NCBI GenBank assembly: GCA_016794595.1
Contig: JAEUJN010000067.1
Location: forward strand, 1-52,768
Length of the DNA stretch: 52,768 nt
Origin: Kineosporiaceae bacterium
GTDB taxonomy: Bacteria; Actinomycetota; Actinomycetes; Actinomycetales; Kineosporiaceae
Direction of reading: 5' to 3'
A model generated the notes under the pieces. It saw nothing but the letters and a program-made list of their open reading frames with translations, ran no database searches and was not told where the DNA came from. The translations under genes and the position numbers were made by a program. Of the stretch, positions 48,413-52,768 are shown one piece after another (the first letter of the stretch is position 1; every line of letters starts with the position of its first letter).

Positions 48413-49096
48413 ATGACCCACCCCGTCCCGCCACCCGCGCCGCGTCTGACCCGCGCTGCCCTCGACCACGGTCCGCTCGAGCTGGCCCCCCGCCTGCTCG
48501 GCCTGATGCTGGTGCACGAGTCGGACGCCGGCCGGGTCGCCGTCCGGCTCACCGAGGTCGAGGCTTACGCGGGCGAGGGGGAGGACCCCGGATCGCACGC
48601 CTTTCGGGGCCGAACGCCGCGGACCAGCGTGATGTTCGGATCCCCCGGGCATCTCTACGTGTACTTCACCTACGGGATGCACTGGTGCGCGAACGTGGTG
48701 TGCGGTCCGGACGGCACCGCGGGTGCGGTCCTGCTGCGGGCGGGGACGATCGTGGACGGCACCGAGCTCGCCCGGTCGCGCCGGGCGGGGTCGACCCGCG
48801 GCCGGCAGCCGCTCGCCGACCGCGACCTGGCTCGTGGCCCTGCGCGACTGACCACCGCCCTGGGGCTCGACGGTGCGGCCAACGGGGTCGACCTGTGTGA
48901 CCCGGCCGGCCGGGTGTGGCTCGCACCGGCCCCCGCCCCACGCGCGGCCCCGCCCGCTGTGGTGATCCGGCGGGGCCCGCGGGTGGGCGTGTCGGGTCCG
49001 GGCGGTGATGCCGGCCGTTACCCGTGGCGCTTCTGGTTGGACGGCGAGCCCACCGTCTCGCCGTACCGGCCCGGCGTGCGCCGCGTCCGTCGGTGA
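48413..49096 (+). CDS. DNA-3-methyladenine glycosylase (Mpg/AAG family)
   Basis: 227 aa from ATG 48413. [20 protein letters not shown] contains the catalytic Glu-type position, and [36 protein letters not shown] is the family core. It removes alkylated purines from DNA. The TCACCAT stretch 7 nt before the ATG could be a weak leaderless -10 element. The last 40 residues are Arg/Pro-rich. Confidence 0.92.
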   Translation: MTHPVPPPAPRLTRAALDHGPLELAPRLLGLMLVHESDAGRVAVRLTEVEAYAGEGEDPGSHAFRGRTPRTSVMFGSPGHLYVYFTYGMHWCANVVCGPDGTAGAVLLRAGTIVDGTELARSRRAGSTRGRQPLADRDLARGPARLTTALGLDGAANGVDLCDPAGRVWLAPAPAPRAAPPAVVIRRGPRVGVSGPGGDAGRYPWRFWLDGEPTVSPYRPGVRRVRR

Positions 49097-49140
49097 GGGC
49101 GCGCACCGGATCCGGCAGGATGGTTGCCCAGGGGAACGAC

Positions 49141-49179
49141 ATGTCCACCGAGTGGTGGACCGAGGCAGTGGTCCCATGA
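49141..49179 (+). CDS. Mini-ORF 1 upstream of tyrS (12 codons)
   Basis: ATG at 49141 with AGGGG and a 6-nt spacer; encodes MSTEWWTEAVVP, with two adjacent Trp codons. Its stop overlaps the ATG of mini-ORF 2 (ATGA). A CAGGAT hexamer at 49116-49121 could be the promoter. Its role, if any, would be to load ribosomes or to sense translation; not proven. Confidence 0.4.
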   Translation: MSTEWWTEAVVP

Positions 49180-49205
49180 GGCGAGAGGCGCAGTACACAC
49201 GGTGA
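49176..49205 (+). CDS. Mini-ORF 2 overlapping the tyrS start (9 codons)
   Basis: ATG at 49176 in the overlap with mini-ORF 1; encodes MRREAQYTR with one Tyr codon near the end. Its TGA overlaps the tyrS GTG (GTGA), so translation could pass directly from it to tyrS. Confidence 0.4.
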   Translation: MRREAQYTR

Positions 49206-50542
49206 GCGAGACCCAGATGGAGACCCAGGACGGCCCGCAGGGCGCCACCGGCGAGCAGGGCCGGGCGCCGACCCGCGATTCGACGGTCGTGGACGAGCTG
49301 TCCTGGCGTGGCCTGGTCGCGCAGACGACCGACGCGGGCGAGGTGCGGCGCCTCCTGACCGAGGGGCGGGCAACCGTCTACTGCGGCTTCGACCCCACCG
49401 CCGCGAGCCTGCATTTCGGCAACCTGGTGCAACTCGTCGTCCTGAGGCTGTTACAACGCGCCGGGCACCGGGTGATCTGCCTGGTCGGCGGCTCGACCGG
49501 GTTGATCGGTGATCCCAAGCCGACGGCGGAACGCGTTCTGAAGACCAAGGAGCAGACGGCGTCCAATGTCGAGCGGATCAGCTCGTTGGTGCAGCCCTTC
49601 CTCGCCTTCGACGGTCCCAACCCGGCCGTCCTGGTCGACAACCTCGAGTGGACGGCGCCGCTGTCCGCTCTGGACTTCCTCCGGGACGTCGGCAAGTACT
49701 TCCGGGTCAACCAGATGATCCGGAAGGAGGCGGTCGCCGCCCGGCTGGAGAGTCAGGAGGGCATCTCCTACACCGAGTTCAGCTACCAGTTGCTCCAGGC
49801 ACTGGACTTCCTGCACCTGTACCGGACGTTCGGCTGCACCCTGCAGACCGGTGGCTCGGACCAGTGGGGGAACCTGACCGCAGGCGTCGACCTGGTGCAC
49901 AAGGTCGAGGGCGTCTCGGTCCATGCGCTCTCCACACCGTTGCTCACCGACTCCTCGGGGGCCAAGTTCGGCAAGTCCGAGGGGAACGCTGTCTGGCTGT
50001 CGGCGGACATGACCAGCCCTTACGCCTTCTACCAGTACTTCCTGAACATCGAGGATGCCTCAGCGGCTCGTTTGCTCCGGATCTTCAGTGATCGACCCCG
50101 ACCGGAGATCGCCGAACTCGAGTCGGCGGTCAGCCAGCGGCCCCAGGCACGCGAGGCCCAACGGGCCCTCGCCCGGGATGTCACGACGTTGGTCCACGGA
50201 GCCCGGGCCACGGCGCGGGTGGAGGCGGCGAGTCAGGCTCTCTTCGGCCGCGGGGACCTCGCCGCGCTCGATGCGGCCACTTTCGAGGACGCCGTCCGCG
50301 AGCTACCTATGGCCCGGGTGGCGGCTGCGGGGATTCCGATCGTGGATCTGTTCGCGGCGAGTGGTCTGGTCCCGAGCAAGTCGGCGGCCCGACGGGCGAT
50401 CACCGAGGGGGGTGCCTACCTGAACAACGTCAAGGTGACCTCGGACGAGCACGTGTTGAGCCCGGCCGACCTGGTGCACGGGAGGTGGGCGGTCCTCCGC
50501 CGGGGTCGGCGGTCACTGGCGGTCATCGCGGTCGGCGCCTGA
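49202..50542 (+). CDS. tyrS: Tyrosine-tRNA ligase
   Basis: 446 aa from GTG 49202. Class-I synthetase: CGFDPTAASLHFGNLVQL is the HIGH-like motif, QTGGSDQWGN the tyrosine pocket, and KFGKSEGN the KMSKS-like loop. A C-terminal S4 domain (about residues 382-445) ends the protein. The first 25-30 residues are a hydrophilic extension. No independent ribosome-binding site is near the GTG: the two overlapping mini-ORFs upstream may supply ribosomes. It is the last gene before the rRNA operon. Confidence 0.95.
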   Translation: MSETQMETQDGPQGATGEQGRAPTRDSTVVDELSWRGLVAQTTDAGEVRRLLTEGRATVYCGFDPTAASLHFGNLVQLVVLRLLQRAGHRVICLVGGSTGLIGDPKPTAERVLKTKEQTASNVERISSLVQPFLAFDGPNPAVLVDNLEWTAPLSALDFLRDVGKYFRVNQMIRKEAVAARLESQEGISYTEFSYQLLQALDFLHLYRTFGCTLQTGGSDQWGNLTAGVDLVHKVEGVSVHALSTPLLTDSSGAKFGKSEGNAVWLSADMTSPYAFYQYFLNIEDASAARLLRIFSDRPRPEIAELESAVSQRPQAREAQRALARDVTTLVHGARATARVEAASQALFGRGDLAALDAATFEDAVRELPMARVAAAGIPIVDLFAASGLVPSKSAARRAITEGGAYLNNVKVTSDEHVLSPADLVHGRWAVLRRGRRSLAVIAVGA

Positions 50543-50651
50543 ACCCTGGGTGACGGATGTCTCAGCCTCGGTCAGCGGGTGCCCGATGTTGTGGCTCGAG
50601 GGCCGCCCGATACGGCGTTTGCGCAGGTCAACCGGCCTGGACCCGGCCGAT

Positions 50652-50680
50652 TTGACTCTGCCGGACCGGCTCCGTAATGT
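50652..50680 (+). promoter_or_regulatory. rRNA promoter P1
   Basis: TTGACT-N17-TAATGT; near consensus, about 460 nt before the 16S 5' end. Confidence 0.8.
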
Positions 50681-50829
50681 TCTCGACGTCAACCCGACAG
50701 GGAGAATCGGACACCAAGTGGCCGATCCCGGAGGGTGACTCCCAAGCCAACAGGCCCCGCTCACCTCGGTGAGTGCCCAGCGGCATGGGTTGGCCGACTG
50801 GCCTCTCGATCTCACTCCGCCGAGCGGAT

Positions 50830-50858
50830 TTGACCGGGAACGCCGAGAAGCCTAAGCT
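50830..50858 (+). promoter_or_regulatory. rRNA promoter P2
   Basis: TTGACC-N17-TAAGCT; about 280 nt before the 16S 5' end and followed by the antitermination-type sequence at 50915. Confidence 0.78.
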
Positions 50859-51135
50859 AGAAGGGTTGCCCCGAAAACAGACCGAAGGGTCTTGAATCGG
50901 TGCGCGTCCGCTCCTTGAGAACTCAACAGCGTGCCATAAGTCGATGCCAAATAACCTCGTCTCACGAGGTGGCTGACCGCTCCTCACGGGGCGACCATCA
51001 GACTACATCGTGAGCGATTCCTTTGGTAGAGATAGATGACAGAGTTCATCTGCTCAGCCAGATCACGGTCCGTTCGCGGACCGATCACTTCGAGATGTCG
51101 ACGCATGATGCTCAGCATCGTGCGTCGTGAAGACA

Positions 51136-52768
<1,633 letters not shown>

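Larger units (their letters stand above)
50543..51135 (+). promoter_or_regulatory. rRNA operon promoter and leader region
   Basis: About 593 bases without a gene. Promoter 1: TTGACT (50652-50657), 17-bp spacer, TAATGT (50675-50680). Promoter 2: TTGACC (50830-50835), 17-bp spacer, TAAGCT (50853-50858). Then an antitermination-type TTGAGAACTCAA (50915-50926), a CCTCGT/ACGAGG hairpin (50955-50969), a UUCG-tetraloop stem CGGTCCG/CGGACCG (51066-51083), and a 12-bp stem with one G-T pair just before the 16S (51100-51126). Both promoters are close to consensus. Confidence 0.8.

Noticed and set aside
49097-49201. Possible T-box before tyrS (GGTGGACCG near 49153)
   Set aside because: It lacks the full conserved GGTGGNACCGCG sequence and there is too little space after the preceding gene for a T-box of normal size.

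Overview
The window is chromosomal DNA of a high-GC actinobacterium. Evidence: GC-rich third codon positions throughout, frequent GTG starts, the bifunctional HisA/TrpF enzyme PriA, a DnaE1-type replicative polymerase with an intact PHP proofreading site, an F420-type LLM oxidoreductase, and an actinobacterial 16S rRNA at the right end. The 16S sequence looks closest to Kineosporiaceae or related Actinomycetia from memory only; no alignment was possible. No phage, plasmid, insertion sequence or CRISPR array is visible. The content is mostly core metabolism and information processing, with small accessory islands.

Layout. 1-2.2 kb: DksA/TraR zinc-finger protein (cut by the window edge), lspA and an RluA-type pseudouridine synthase. 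2.2-4.6 kb (minus): an SPFH/GYF protein and a zinc-ribbon membrane protein. 4.7-5.9 kb: an NAD(P)-binding reductase and its divergent MerR regulator with a textbook 19-bp-spacer promoter. 6.3-9.8 kb: dnaE. 9.8-12.5 kb: a membrane protein divergent from a two-component system. 12.5-14.2 kb (minus): an AA10 LPMO overlapping a degenerate DUF305 lipoprotein. 14.3-16.7 kb: DUF2567 protein, class-III aminotransferase and Lrp regulator. 16.8-17.9 kb (minus): ybaK and a LON-domain protein. 18.0-23.9 kb: hisD-hisC-hisB-hisH, a small basic membrane protein, priA and an SseB protein. 23.9-27.7 kb: a secreted protein, an SGNH hydrolase and tex. 27.8-30.2 kb: infC-rpmI-rplT with a long structured leader and an ATC start for infC, then a SpoU methyltransferase. 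30.3-35.7 kb: two histidine phosphatases, pdxH, a GNAT protein, a lipoprotein and a large membrane protein. 35.9-39.6 kb: pheS-pheT. 39.6-46.7 kb: argC-(ACT protein)-argJ-argB-argD-argR-argH. 46.7-50.5 kb: AlaX-like editing protein, LLM oxidoreductase, 3-methyladenine glycosylase and tyrS. 50.5-52.8 kb: rRNA promoters, leader, 16S rRNA and the start of the spacer.

The his and arg genes are tightly packed, many joined by ATGA or GTGA overlaps, so they are probably translationally coupled operons. argF and argG, and hisF, hisG and hisI, are not in the window. ArgR is encoded in the operon it probably controls.

The most rewarding second-look items are: a recurrent leaderless-promoter signature (TANNNT, then 6-8 nt, then the start codon) that fixes about a dozen starts; two overlapping mini-ORFs feeding into tyrS; a CASTOR/GATS-like ACT protein inside the arginine operon; a dyad over the promoter of the two-component system; an AlaX protein whose usual zinc-binding Cys is Asp; and the infC leader with its rare start codon.
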